NCBI GenBank assembly: GCA_039619475.1
Contig: CM077115.1
Span: 394,540,557 to 394,604,556 of the forward strand
Length of the DNA stretch: 64,000 bases
From: Icerya purchasi
Lineage: Eukaryota > Arthropoda > Insecta > Hemiptera > Monophlebidae
Reading direction: 5' to 3'
Shown here piece by piece: positions 12,092-24,039 of this stretch (position 1 is its first letter; the number at the start of each line of letters is the position of its first letter). The translations under genes and the position numbers were made by a program. The notes beneath the pieces are model-generated. The model made no database searches and was not told the DNA's origin. It saw nothing but the letters and a program-made list of their open reading frames with translations.

Positions 12092-12503
12092 CAAGGCCGT
12101 GTCTACGGGGTGGGTTTTGGGGGTTAACCTCCACTGCCATGAGAACTGAAATAGTTATTATAAATATACAAAAAGCTGAAAAAAATCAAAAATTTAAAAT
12201 AAATATTGATGATTTTCTAGAGTGTTCCTACCTTTAAAGGAAAAAAAGGAAAAATATGCTAAATACTTTTAGGTACTTCATTAATATTTTATGCAAAATT
12301 TTTTATTACAAGTATAATCAATAACATATGTAATTTTTATTAGTGTGTTTATACTGTAAGTCATTTACATTATTAATATATAAATCAAAATGATGGAAAT
12401 TATTAATAGTATGAATATTAGCGTGAAAAATGTATTGTTATTTACATAAAATAAATATATGAAGAAAATCCCCTCCCCTTTCAAAATTCTGGGCACGGAC
12501 CTG
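12092..12503. mobile_element. hAT-like MITE, same family as 2035-2396
   Basis: The left end starts CAAGGCCGTGTCTACGGGG and the right end, reverse complement, starts CAGGTCCGTGCCCAGAATT, giving short imperfect TIRs. Flanks CATATTAG (12084-12091) and CCCATTAG (12504-12511) agree at 6 of 8 positions, a degraded 8 bp duplication. The left end is alike to the MITE at 2035 (GCCGTRTCTRMGGGGTGG followed by a GGGTTMAACCT block). No ORF. 412 bp, non-autonomous. Confidence 0.65.
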
Positions 12504-13029
12504 CCCATTAGTACTTTTTATGTCTTTCGTTATGGCACGATCTGTCTGCTTTTTTACTGACCGTTTCGGTTAGCGCGCGATAAGTGAAATTACCTATTTA
12601 TTGTCGTACTATCCTAAATCAGTAAGCCGAGACTTCCTCAAAACAATGAATAGCACTTATTAAAAATCCCATCCAACTTACGTTAATAAAATCAAACAGT
12701 GAATTATTCCGATCACAACGATAACTTACCCGAAAAAAAAAAGGATCAAGCAGTTATCTTTTCTCACATTGTCGGAGTTAAAATTCGCAACTATCTTTTG
12801 ACCCATTCATCATCTTGTCGGAGGAGCTACAAATATTATAGCTGCCTTTAAAGTTATTACTTTTCCAATCTTATTTACCTCGTAGAAAAATGCTAAACAG
12901 AACACAGAGGCTTTGAAAACAATTTTATCAAAATGAGGAAACTCAAAACTCCTCTTTAAAAAACTAATCCGCTCTAATGTTCCTCCAATTGTTCCTAATT
13001 CTGAAAATCGAAAAAATATTCGTGAACAT

Positions 13030-13800
13030 CTGTAAGCTAAAATTTACACCTCCGGTTGTCATTTTAAGAGTAAATTCTACGTATGTTATATTTTCCCATG
13101 TTATAAGTTGGCGGCGCCAAGTCTTCATTCTGAAAATTACCTTTCTGCCTTTCTAAGTTATTTTTTTTTCTCCTCGGGCGATTTTTCCTGTTTTAGATGC
13201 GCTATGAAAGACTATAAAGTGAAAAATTGCACTCAGTGGAATTCGAAGACTCACAGGAAAAGTATGGAATCAGTAACAGAAATCGTTCCTTCTAATTCCA
13301 TTCGCCAGTTATAAATCTCCCCTATCGTCGTTAAACGTCCACCACCATCAACGACTCCAATGCTATCTTCAACAAGAAAGAAACGACCAAACCCAATCGC
13401 CTACACCCTTTGCAAAAAAAAAAAAAAGAAACCTAAACAGAACCGTCTTAGAATTAAATCTAATGGTCCCTCAACAAATCGAACACAAATCCATCTAAAG
13501 ATGAATTAGAGCGAAAACTAGTTCAACCTTTCATAGAAGACCTCATAAAACCGTTTGAAAACATAAATGAGAAATTTGACGCTACAGAGTTTTCATTTTT
13601 AGTAACTCTAATTTCTCTTTATTAATGGACATTGCTAAAAGCAAATCGATCACGGATATTAATCAGCTCATAACAAAAATATTGCAAGAAACGTACCCCC
13701 CCCCCATTTTTTTTAGATGACAAGTCGATAAAATTCAAATTTACTAAGCTATAAGACCAATTTAATGACATCATTAACTCATCTCTTCCGCTCTTATAAA
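13030..13800 (+). pseudogene. I-type LINE ORF1 (gag-like) relic
   Basis: Fragments in shifting frames: a VVILRVNSTYVIF-like block near 13060, then a CCHC zinc-knuckle start, CFRC at 13189 continuing to KVKNC, like the 'CFRC-KYGH-VK-C' knuckles of I-element ORF1 proteins. From about 13505 another frame reads VQPFIEDLIKPFENINEKF and later blocks that resemble the C-terminal helical domain found in ORF1 of I-clade elements. This protein would bind the element RNA and form the ribonucleoprotein particle. Several frameshifts, a poly-A run near 13417 and a poly-C run near 13697 show it is dead. It precedes the ORF2 relic on the same strand. Confidence 0.45.
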
Positions 13801-13889
13801 GCTAATAATCTTCAAATTCAACACATCTAAATAAAAACAATGCGATCTAATGCGTAAAACTAACAAAGGGACCTCTTAAAAATTCTTCA

Positions 13890-15779
13890 ATGAATATTCC
13901 TTTAACATACTATCGCTGGATCGAGATCGTCTGCTCAATGTGCGTTCAGAGGTATGTTCTGTTAGTTGCAAAGACTTCAAAGTACATATTGAACAAATAC
14001 ACATACAAATTAACATCGAAATTGTTGCAGCAAAAATTTGCATACCTTTTCACACCTCTCATAACCGATCGATTTTTCTTCCGTATGAAAATTACTTTCC
14101 AGAAGATGTTAACAACGTTATTCTTATTCTACCTCACCATTTTTTACTATGTGGCTACTTCAATGTCTACTCCCTTCCGCCGGGCAATAATAAGAGAAAC
14201 AAAAATGGCCGAATACTAGAAAAATTAATTCATAACTACAATCTCGGAATAATGCACTCTTCTGAAGAAACACGTTTGCAATTTCTTTTCCAAAGTCCGG
14301 TCTAACTTAATAATTTCATTTCCAAACTTTTTCTTGGGAGTTTCAAGTTTTTGATCATATCAACTTAAGTGGCAGTGATCATCGCCCGGCAATCGCTGTT
14401 TGTCATAAGAAGAAATATTTCCATCCCTTCTCGCACCGAGAACAGAAATTTAATTATCGAAGAGCCGACTGGGCAACATTTAAAAATACCTTAACGCATA
14501 TTCCAAATTCCAAAGACAGCAGTAAATTAGAGACAGACGCGCGTATAGAATGTGATCTACTAATTAACTAGTGTTTTAATTCATACTTTCGAAAAACAAA
14601 AATCCAAACAAGGCTATTCCTTGATTGATGGTCCACTTTCTAATGTAATAAGAAATTGCCGCAAAGCCTTAAATTTTTAACCGTCGCTGGATAATCATAT
14701 AACTTTCCAGAAGTTTAGAACTCAAGCACGTATTTAAACAAGCGTAAGTCTTGGTAAGAATATATGAACTCATTCGATCTCAAAACAAACTCAGCGGCAG
14801 TATGGAAGAAGGTTGAAAATATAAATAGATCATTCACATGTTTGCCTTCCTATATGATCAATAATAATCACATTATAACTGATGCAAACTCAATCGCTAC
14901 GGAATTTGCAAATGTATATGAAGACAAACCACCTTCCAGTAATGTGATTGCAAACAATACTCCTAGCTACTTCCAGTTTTTAGCAATTATCACAATTGTT
15001 GAACTCCAGCGCACCATTAAATACACAAAGATTTCGTCACCTGACCAAGTTCATATACTTCAAAATGCCTCTGATTTCGAAATTAATTCTTTTTATGGAA
15101 GGCGACTAAAACTTTTTGAACAGATTGTGAATAAACGACTAGTATGGCTCCTCGAATGTAATAATATACTCACTAATATAGAATGTGGATTCAAAACTGG
15201 CCGCTTCATTATAACACACCCGAGAAATTCTATCCAATAATCGCTTTCTAATAAGTATCATTACTTAACTATCTTCTCCGATTTCTTAAAAGCATTCATC
15301 AAATCCGAATAAGCAAGATACTGTCCACACTACACATAACTGGAACATTCAAGGATACATGTGCTATTTCATCCAGAATTTTCTCAGCAATTAATTATTT
15401 TCACATCGGTATTAAAGATTCGGTATTGCTATGTTACAACCTATCCAACCGTGGATCGGCCCAAGTCCCATGTTATTTAACATCGCTATCAACGACATCG
15501 TACATAAAATTTCTCCTCCGGTTAACGGTGCATTACATGCCGATGACTTCATTTACATCTCGGTTTCACGCGTCTCTCGTAAGTGATGAAATACTACGGC
15601 AAATCATCAAAAAACTTGCTAGTTGGTCCGATAAATATGGTTTTGAAATTTCCTCTAACAAAACAATAGCAGTTCACTTCTGTCGAGTTAAAAAGTGTAA
15701 ACGGAAGTTAAATATTTCATTAAACGGCGCGTATGTTAAAACTACAGACACTGAAAAATATATATTTTGGTCTAGCTGA
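13890..15779 (+). pseudogene. I-type LINE ORF2 relic (endonuclease and RT)
   Basis: The endonuclease part spans about 13940-14450: an LLCGYFNVYS segment corresponds to the 'LLCGDFNAH' motif (Asp replaced by Tyr), then GRILEKLIHNYNLGI, and LSGSDHRPAI matches the catalytic SDH motif. The RT part follows: an open stretch 14764-15240 holds the linker and N-terminal RT region, including ISSPDQVHI and a FGF-like CGFKTGR. A 15426-15779 frame ends with the DTEKYIF block just before the RT thumb. The FADD box is degraded (ADDFIYIS-like near 15535). The sequence stops being recognisable at 15779, where reverse-strand RNase H-LINE sequence begins. The matching thumb is missing; an I-type RNase H domain reappears at 24.0 kb. 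Confidence 0.65.
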
Positions 15780-15784
15780 AGGGA

Positions 15785-16445
15785 GGAAGCTGGGTCCGAA
15801 ACGAAGGCGACATGTAATAGTGAACACAGAACGACAGAGAGAAGGAAACTTGCCCGACCAAGGAGTAAGAGGAATAGAAAGATAAAAGTAATTAGGGTTG
15901 AAAAGGTAAATATCACGTCATAATTTATAGCGAAAATTTTAGGTACGTGATTAATATTGCAAGTGGTAAATTTTCGGAGGAGGCGTTCGTTGAAAGCCCC
16001 CAAACGAGCCAAAGAATTAGTTATTTCGTTACCCTCAATCATCGTATGACTAGAGATCTATACGGTAGGTCTATTTGAACTGAACGGAACAGGGAAAATT
16101 CACGGATTAAGACTGCGCATGAGAAGAATAGAAAGTTCAAAAGAAGGCAATGCTAGGGGGAAAGATATTGTTTGTAAGACACTTTCGGCATCGGATATTA
16201 AAAAAAAATTTGTCAGGATGAAAGAAAGAAGAAGAAATAAGAAGGATTGTGTGAAGCATGGCTGTAGATTAAAAAGTAAAGGTTGAGTAGTAGGAGGGAT
16301 TGAAGGGAATAATTGTAAGAAGGTTAAAATCATGGAGGCATCGACCTCATTAGGCCTCTTAGATCTATTGGTAAAAATAACGGCATGGTTGAGATATAAG
16401 GAGTCTAAAAGTGTTAATGACAATTTTACTTCAAGGAGATACCGC
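15785..16445 (-). pseudogene. RNase H-LINE C-terminal fragment (RNase H domain)
   Basis: On the minus strand, IFTNRSKRPNEVDASMI near 16370 corresponds to the 'FTDGSK---GVGAA' start of LINE RNase H, with Asp replaced by Asn. Further along, GNEITNSLARLGA near 16010 corresponds to the 'GNE-ADSLAR' block with the last catalytic-site residues. The two lie in different frames, so the domain is broken. The sequence resembles the tails at 39.6-40.3, 56.6-57.4 and 60.9-61.5 kb. It abuts the I-type LINE relic at about 15780 and lacks the usual 3' tail there. It may be the RNase H end of the same LINE whose endonuclease and RT lie at 20.8-23.1 kb. Confidence 0.6.
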
Positions 16446-16449
16446 GAAA

Positions 16450-17140
16450 GATGTTCCGAAAATTTTAGATAATTTTAATAAGTATCCCTCCTGCTTTAAA
16501 TTAATTAAATGTTTTTGAACTTTATAGCTCTTAAACTGTTCTTTTTTTATTTTTGTTTTTAAATTTTTTGTTACCAATTTAAAACTTACATTGTTTATGA
16601 AATTCTTTTATTTTTTCTACTTATAATGTAGTCTATAAAATTACTAATCACTTCTGTCCCGAATTCGAAGTCATTAATTTTTATAAAAATCTGAATAGAA
16701 AATTGTCACCACTGATATATTTGCATCCTACAAAAACTTGCAGAATTCAACTCTGATCGTAGGTTCGTAGGTCTTAAATTTTCATTAATTGTGAAAAATT
16801 AAGTCTTTCATGATGTATCGGTATTTAATGGATTTAAAGGGAATATTTTATCGTTCAGTTCCACTCTTTTAGGAACCGCCTGTTTACCTTCACACGCAGA
16901 CATGACTTTTTTGTTAATTCGATCCTGGGAGTGATTCAAGCCTGAAATTAGTCCAGTCTCGAACTTAATTGAACATCTTAACTGATGACGTTTTGGATCG
17001 GCTAATTCTGAAGTAATGCACACGTTTTGTGCACTTAAATTATTCAGTTCCTTCGCAGCCTAAATTTCCGAAAAGCAATAATAAGACCGAAAGCTAATCT
17101 TCGTTATTTACAGCGCTCGAGTGTTAACATTAGTGAATTA
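16450..17140. other. No supported gene
   Basis: AT-rich. A reverse 71-codon ORF at 16808-17023 has balanced amino-acid composition but no motif I recognise; it is not called as a gene. Confidence 0.35.
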
Positions 17141-17449
17141 CTTCTGGCAATGCTAGTTCAGCCCGATTAAACGACGTCGTTTTAAATTGGACGAAAAAAA
17201 AAAACGAAGAAATAACATCGATAATTTCGACTTTTTTTTGGAAGCAACTTACGGGAAAATAAAGTTTTCCGCGATTTTAATTAAATTTTCCGAACTCGTA
17301 CGCAATTTCCGTCGAAAAATTAATCTTTAATTTTCATCGTGAACGGGGGGAGGGGGAATTATTTTTCAATAAAAAACTTTTAATAAAGTGCGAAAAATTG
17401 TGCTCGATTTCGAAATTATCGGATCCCCCATCGGCGTTGTCGAAAAAAA

Positions 17450-17970
17450 CGGTTAAATCCACCCCCCCTTTCCGCTGTCAACGGGATACGCACACACACA
17501 CAGGAACGCGGCTACATGCCGACATACACTGAAGAAATCGAAAGACAATCGACGAGAATTTATTTCGCTCTCCGTTTTGATGTTTTCGTTCTAAAATTAA
17601 AGAAAGGTGCTAGAAAAACCGTTCGGTTCGGGGTGACAGGGGCACTTGGAGGAAAAGCCTTCGCTGTGGGCGTCATTACGCTTATGGTCGCTTTATTTCG
17701 CCTCGAAAGTTCCCATAATAACATCTCCGTTCGGGAAAAGGGATGGAGCTAGCTGGGCGAGGAAGAGGGTCATCCCTTTATTGATTTAGACGTTATACGG
17801 TGTACGTGTTTTCGAGAAGTTCTGCTCTGTGTTGTCATCATTTCGTGTTGAATACTTGTTCGCGTTACGGTGAGGACTACGCCCTAGGTAAATATATTCA
17901 TTATACCTTTTTTTTTTTTTTTTTTTACACGCGTTGATAGTGATACAAAAGTCCACGCTAGGTAAGTAAA
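17450..17970 (+). promoter_or_regulatory. CpG-richer block with donor-like sites
   Basis: This stretch is visibly richer in C, G and CpG than its surroundings (aacgcggctacatgccg, ggttcggggtgacagg). Near its 3' side are two exon-intron-like junctions: CCCTAG then GTAAAT at about 17888, and GCTAG then GTAAGT at about 17961. A host promoter with alternative untranslated first exons is possible. The 78-codon ORF at 17516-17752 has no recognisable motif. Inference only. Confidence 0.25.
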
Positions 17971-17974
17971 AAAA

Positions 17975-19490
17975 TTCCTTCTGATCTTCGGCATTAGCCG
18001 TAAATAAATCTAACTCGCATTAGAAATTCCCCCCGTTAACTTTACATAGGTGCTCGTATTGTTCGCTTTGGCTTGTTGTTTTGCTTTTCATTAGAAATGC
18101 GCCTTATTTATTTACGCGGCTACTTCGACGTCGTCGCTATTATCATCAGTTTTTTACCCAGTATTTACTCGACTTTTATTACATTTCGTAACTTTAACAG
18201 TTTCAGGAAATGTTTTTTGTAAATTTTTAAGCAAATTTATAAATGAACGAGTCAAATTTTTAAACTTTATGTATTAAAAAATGATTTGTTTTCGGAAATT
18301 TTTGTTTTAAACATTCAACTTTTCCCTTTGTTTTTTTTTTTTTTTCAAGTCCCGAGAAACGCAACTGGCCTCTGTTAACTGGTTTATGATTTATTTTTGT
18401 TGTTTAAATATCGATAAGAGAAATATTTTCATTTATCCGGTTTTCTACAATTCACGAGAGAGATAGTTTTAAGTTCTTTGTATTTTGGTTTTCTTTCCTT
18501 TTGATAGTTTTTCCTACTACAGGTAACTTATAGAATTTTTTACGCTGCATTCGGTTTGGTACTAGAACACTGACCACAGTTCTTCGCTTTTGTATATTAA
18601 TACGTAGACATCGTTATTTTTTTAAATTCGCTTTTGCAGTTCAATGTGCACGAATAATTATTATCGATAAAATTGCAGTTATTTAAAATTTTAAATTATC
18701 GGGAAGTGCGGCTGAGTTAAAATTTTCAGACAATACGGGTTTTTTGATTAGGTCTGTTTTTAGCGAATTTTATGTAAAACAATTTAAAGTCGTGTTTTAA
18801 ATTTAAAACGATTTACGCTGAATGTAAATAAACTAGATTAGCGGAAAAAATGAACGAACTAAAAATACAACAAAAAATGAACAGCGTTCTGGGTGAGCCT
18901 ACCTTTGGCTTATTTTATTTTTTTTGTAAGGTGCGCTCTTCCGCTAACATGCATTGGTTTTTTGACTTTTCATATTTTCCTTTTCTTCTCTAAAAGGGGA
19001 AAAAATATTTACATAATACGAAAAATGAAACGAAAAGAAATGGGAAATAAATAAATTCCACCTCCACGGAAACTTCATTATTTTATTCGTTTGTAAGACA
19101 TAATAATGTAAGCAGCAGAATTATGTTTCAGTAGAAGTCTTATTATTCCTTTTTACCGAAAATTTATGTCATATTTAAAAGACACTTCCTTGAAAAACTC
19201 AGAGCCGAAGCTATTGTCGATTGGTGTGAAGTTCGGTTTAATTTTAAAAAATGCGATTTATTAGTTCAATCAAGTGTGTGCACTTCTTAACTGTTGGAAA
19301 AATACGAGAATTATATGTTGCGCAATATTATCGGTTAATTGTTAATTTAATTTTAGAAATTTTCAATTATCATAATAATAAGAAAAATCATTTAAAAATT
19401 GTTTCGAAATTGACATTTTTTTTAGAGATTACCATGCCGTGTTCTAGTCGCGTTTTTGTTGGATTTTTCGTTTTTTTTTTTTTTTGTTAA
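17975..19490. other. No supported gene
   Basis: AT-rich sequence with T runs (for example near 18331-18345 and 19469-19484). Nothing recognised. Confidence 0.35.
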
Positions 19491-19499
19491 AATGTAATC

Positions 19500-19708
19500 A
19501 AATTCTTGAATTTTCTGCGCTCTGCGAACGGTTTGAGAACAATAGGTTGCTGCTCACATGTAGCGGCACTTATTTATTATTTATCTAATGCTAAGTACGA
19601 ATCTAAGATCTTACAACCAGCAGAAAGATTGAATGATATTTTTGTAAGAACGAATTTTGCGACTGTAATAAATGTAGACCGTGACGAGCATTGGTCGTCA
19701 CAACTTTA
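19500..19708 (+). pseudogene. SWIM-like zinc-finger fragment, transposon-derived
   Basis: The frame ending at 19708 reads NGLRTIGCCSHVAALIYYLS followed by NAKYES. This resembles the C-terminal SWIM-type zinc-binding segment (GxRTxGCCxHV...WYL...A+) seen in several uncharacterised, probably transposon-derived animal proteins. The expected upstream CxC half is not visible; a T run precedes it. About 60 residues remain, ending in a stop. Family recall only, so moderate to low confidence. Confidence 0.4.
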
Positions 19709-19719
19709 GTGGTATCGGT

Positions 19720-20780
19720 AATGAGTAAAAATCAAAATAAACATTCGATTCTAACTTATTATTTCTGTAAATCTAGGTTAGAAATAATTCTAAAAATGCA
19801 ACATCACCCGTATGAAAAATCAAATAAAAGATTCCGTTTAAAAGTTTCCATGGGTTTTTAATAATTTTCATGACTAATGTAGTGTATTTTTTTAAATTTA
19901 TTCTGGGATATTTATGCAAAATTGAAATACACGTGTCATTATTTTTTTTCGGCAATCCATGATTAAAGACTTTTTCTGTAACTATAATTCAAAGGTTTCT
20001 TCTTGTTCCACCGTTCCACATTGTCCTAGATAAGCACTTCAATATCTTGTGTAATATAATCTGAAAAATATATTCAAAGGTTAAGTGTTTAAGGAGATTT
20101 TTAAATGATAATTTCAAGTTTTGAAGCGAAGAAAGCCCATTTTAGACTTAAAAAACGGGTTTTCACGTTTTTGGTCATGTTCCACCATTTTGAAAATTCT
20201 GAAAAATTTCAAGGACATTTTTAGTATTTAAATACACATCTTTTTTTTTTCCCAGAAAACCATAATTTTTGTTTCATTTTTATCGAACTTTTAAAATTTA
20301 AAACGCTTATAAAAATTTGAATTTTGGGCCAAAAAATCTGATAAAATTCATGATGATGTAATTTGAGAATCCTTACGAGTTCGTTCAAGGTTTTTCCAAA
20401 TTGGTCAACTAGAAGCTAAGATATCATGAGAAAAAACTGAAAAACACATAATATTCGATTTTGAGGTTAGGTTAGAATATTTTAAGCTGCTGAAAATTTC
20501 TGAATAAGAGGACATACTTATCATCTCGATCCGTTTATAGGCAGTTTTGACCCACTTATCCGGCTAGGCCCTTTATACCCTTATCTATATATTCAAATTT
20601 ATAGATAAAAAGGCGTTTTTATATAGATTTTGTCTGGAAGAGTTCTCTTTTTCTTTGTCTGTTTGTCTGTCTCTTTTCTTGTCAGATTTTAAAAACTATT
20701 AACTAAAATAATATGAAGAAGGTTTGTTTAGGATAGCTTTCATTTCGATACCTAAAAGTCGTAAGTTTTGAGGGGTTGAT
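19720..20780. other. No supported gene
   Basis: AT-rich sequence, including a stretch at about 20110-20480 with repeated cgttttt, gaaaatt and ggttaggttag motifs, and a tctttgtctgtttgtctgtctc low-complexity tract at about 20651-20672. No coding signal. Confidence 0.35.
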
Positions 20781-20799
20781 GATGTCATTAAGAAATAGA

Positions 20800-23080
20800 A
20801 AAAAGAGGGAAAGTAGAATCAGATCTTCACATGATCAGAGAAATACCTAACACGAAAGTCAAGGACACACCGACATAGCAGAGGAGAGGGAAAATAGAGA
20901 ACGAAAGATGCGCTACAGAAAGTAGGAAGAAGAGTAAAAATAAGAAATAGAATAAAAGATATTAGTGAGTAACAGAAAAGCAAACTGCTTTTAAACAGTA
21001 GATGACAAATTGCAGAGAGGGTTGAAAGCCGTATAGAATGAAAGTTGAGACACTATACCGGTAGAAAAAGATAAACAGGCTAGTAAATTCGCTGAGTCAT
21101 TGCCTTTAGTTTCGGATAAGGTGAAGGATAAAGATGACAGTAAAGAATATAGTGGGAGAGATGCAAAGGTGTATGTCAGATAAAGCGTTTTCCAATAATA
21201 TTAAGAAGTTTTGAAGTTGAGAGTTGTCCCCGTGATATTATTATGAGAGGAATAAACAACGATACCGCTGGCAAAAAAACAGAGAAAACGAATTTAGCGA
21301 CAAAGAAATTTTTTTTGACAAAACAGACATCGAACAAACTTAAGAATCGTGCGATAATCTATAAAAGATTAGTCTAATAATAGTAAAGAGAGGAGAGGAA
21401 AGACAATGTAAAAGATTATTAACAAGAGATGAAAAGTAATCCGGGATATTTAAACAGAAAGCTTTATATCAGAGAAAGTGCGTAGATGAACATTGTCAAA
21501 GACTGCAGAGAAAAGAAAGCAATAAGGATTTTTTTGTCAGTAAATGAGGTGTAAACGTCTCCCGAAAATGTATTAATGCAGTCCGCAAGACAAGTCGGGA
21601 ACAAAACATATTATTAGGTAGAAGATTATAGTGTTCGAGATGAAAAACAAGACTTCAGAAAACTTTCTAATGCAGAAAGTTAGAGAGGTTGAACGAACTG
21701 AGCTCATGAATCAGAATATAACGATGTAGCTATTCTAAGATGAATACAACTGGAGCGAGGAAAGGTGTTAAACAAGTTTAATCGGACTCGACGAGAAAAA
21801 TTAGAAAAGTATTTGAGAATCAGAAAGGAGATTCCATCTATTGCGAGAGCGGAACTAGAAGAATTACGCAAAGATTTTTTTTGTCTTATAAAAGCGAAAA
21901 AGAAACAAGAATACGGCATGATTCATTAGTGCTAGGGGAGAAGCAACTCCGAAGTCAATAAAAGAAATTAATTTGTTTTAGGAAAGGGATCGCGGTTAAA
22001 AGAACGTTGAGATAGAGGCCATTTAAGGGCTTTGGTGATTCCTCGATTGCGTGAAAGAGCAGTTTTTAAGCATTTTTAGAATTCGGGTGTATTGGCTCTT
22101 TTACGAACTAGAAAGTTATGATGGACAATGGTGAATTACGATTTGGAGATGGATACACTCAATGCAGTCCTGATTCGTCTACGAGGAGGAAGACGATTTA
22201 ACCTTTTTACAAACTGAAAGACGGTCAGTGGGAGATGAGCAAGTTGAAACGAAAGAAATAGAACCGATAGAGAAGTCGTATTGTAAAAAATGATTCAAGT
22301 TTGTAGGGATTGGAGGGAAGAATCAACAAGAAAACAAAAAAAATTAAGCCAACCAACTTTAGAAGGAATCCATTTTACATTATAAAGAAGCTTTAATAAG
22401 AAGATGAAAAAGGAACTTTGTTTGAAAAAATGACGATAAAAATGTGATCGCTTTCGAAGGTATCGTCCGAAATATATCGTGAACAGCTGCGACCAAGATT
22501 AGGAGAGGAGTAAAAGACAGTTCAACGAAACGGAAAGGGAGATTGAGAAGGTATAGAGGTCATTTCGAAGAATAAACTTCTTTAAGATCGTGCCATTGCT
22601 ATTGTAAGCGTGACAAAGCGAAAATGGAGAATGGGAATTATCGCCTATGACTACACAAAAGGGAAGAGAGTTAATAAATGTTCGAAAAGGGGAATTGCGC
22701 AAATTTGAACGAACATAAGCCGAAATGAAATTAAAAAGTTTGGAAGAATAGTTAGGAAAGCAGAGATAAAAACTAAGTCGCGGATTAGCAGGAAACAAGA
22801 ATTGACTGTAAACCGGATACTGTTTCTTATTAAAATTGCCGAACCACCTTAGCTATCACTATGGTTGGAATTAATGGAGACTTTTTAACGAGTTAGTTTC
22901 GGAAAACAGAGCAATTTTAACGTATCATGATCTAACAGCCGTTCTACGGCGTTTTTGTTGATATTACGGTAGTTCCGTTGTATGTAGAATTTTATTTCAG
23001 ATTGAAAAAATCTAGTAGAAGAAGTAGGAAGAATGCGAAATAAAGGAAGCACTAAATTAAAAAAAGATGGCGTGTAACCC
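20800..23080 (-). pseudogene. RNase H-LINE ORF2 relic (endonuclease and RT)
   Basis: Read on the minus strand the block is pyrimidine-rich. Near 22890-22820 a frame gives a GGSAILIR(N)SI-like endonuclease motif. Near 21850-21760 a frame reads IDGISFLILKYFSNFSRR followed by VRLNLFNTF, matching the 'PGIDGI---IL' start of LINE reverse transcriptases and the helix after it. Near 21560 a SFTDKKILIAFF segment lies where 'D---AFD' would follow. Stops and frameshifts are frequent and no FADD box survives clearly. The style fits the RNase H tails seen elsewhere in this window, especially 15785-16445 on the same strand. It is a dead copy. Confidence 0.55.
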
Positions 23081-23149
23081 AAAATGGTACCCCATCTTCA
23101 TCATAGTCTAATGTAATATAAGACATATTAGTGAACAGTATCGCAATTC

Positions 23150-23550
23150 ACCTTTCATCAACTGTCTCTGTCCCGGAAGCCAATTGTCACAATTCGTGAT
23201 TCTAGTACCTAAGACACGTTCCAATCGTAACAAGTCTAACTCTTGAAGTTTTGTCTTCAAGATTAAATTTCAGTTCGGGCGCCACGTATCGCCTCGCGAC
23301 AAACAACGGCACACTTTCCGCCGGACGAATATAAAGCAACGCCGCTGACGAGTCAGACTCACAACGGTAACCAACGACGTTCACGGCGATCGACGGCGAT
23401 TAACTTACAATTAACACCTGCGCTACCTGTATTCTTGTCTACCTATGACGATCAGTCGGCAGGTAGATAATCCCCATCCGAACAGCGGAGCCGCTGATGA
23501 AGACGTAAGTCTTTTAGACGAAGCTAATAGAATTTCGACCACTCGCTTAA
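23150..23550. other. GC-richer block with TATA-like motif
   Basis: A locally GC-richer stretch (cgccacgtatcgcctcgcgac, cggcgatcgacggcgatta) with a TATA-like gaatataaagc at 23327-23337 and a CTGATGAAGACGTAAGTC segment near 23494. It lies just upstream, in minus-strand sense, of the LINE relic at 20.8-23.1 kb. It could be a solo LTR, a LINE 5' region or a host promoter. No terminal TG...CA pair with flanking duplication was found, so no assignment is made. Confidence 0.25.
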
Positions 23551-24039
23551 ATTAAAACGGAATGCCCGGCAGAGATAAAAACCTCCTCCGGAACATGACG
23601 AGCTGTCTTGCGAATAAATAAAATAGCTGCGTCTTTACGTTCGTATTAACAGAAAAGACTAACAGTAATCTGAAGTGAGACACATGGTCAGTAGTCAGCA
23701 TGTTGTATGAGTGCAACGAAAAGTAGCTCTCAGTTCGAAGAAAACAACTCATTTTGAATATATCTGTATACACGTATTAAAGCTTCTCCATATTCTCCAG
23801 CTTAAGACGCCATTACCGTTTTCAGAACTCTTGCCCAAACATCGAAGTTGTTCCACTCTTCTCTTAATACAGCGCAACTAAATTTATATAGTAACTTAAA
23901 ATAAGCGTTATCCTCTTGGACAGAGCTTATAAATCCGATTTAACTTAACCTTATTAGAAATAGGAAACAATTGCACCAATGGTACTCCAATTCGCACCTT
24001 TTTTTAGGGAACTAGTTTCAATGTTTCAAAGTATCTATA

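Noticed and set aside
13890..14219. 109-codon ORF starting MNIPLTYYRWIEI
   Set aside because: It is in a different frame from the endonuclease motifs (13940-14305) and has no motif.
23490..23530. CTGATGA core with nearby pairing, second hammerhead candidate
   Set aside because: GAAA does not follow the stem (GAAG instead) and stem I pairing is absent.
23150..23550. Solo LTR
   Set aside because: No terminal TG...CA pair with flanking short duplication and no primer-binding site could be found.
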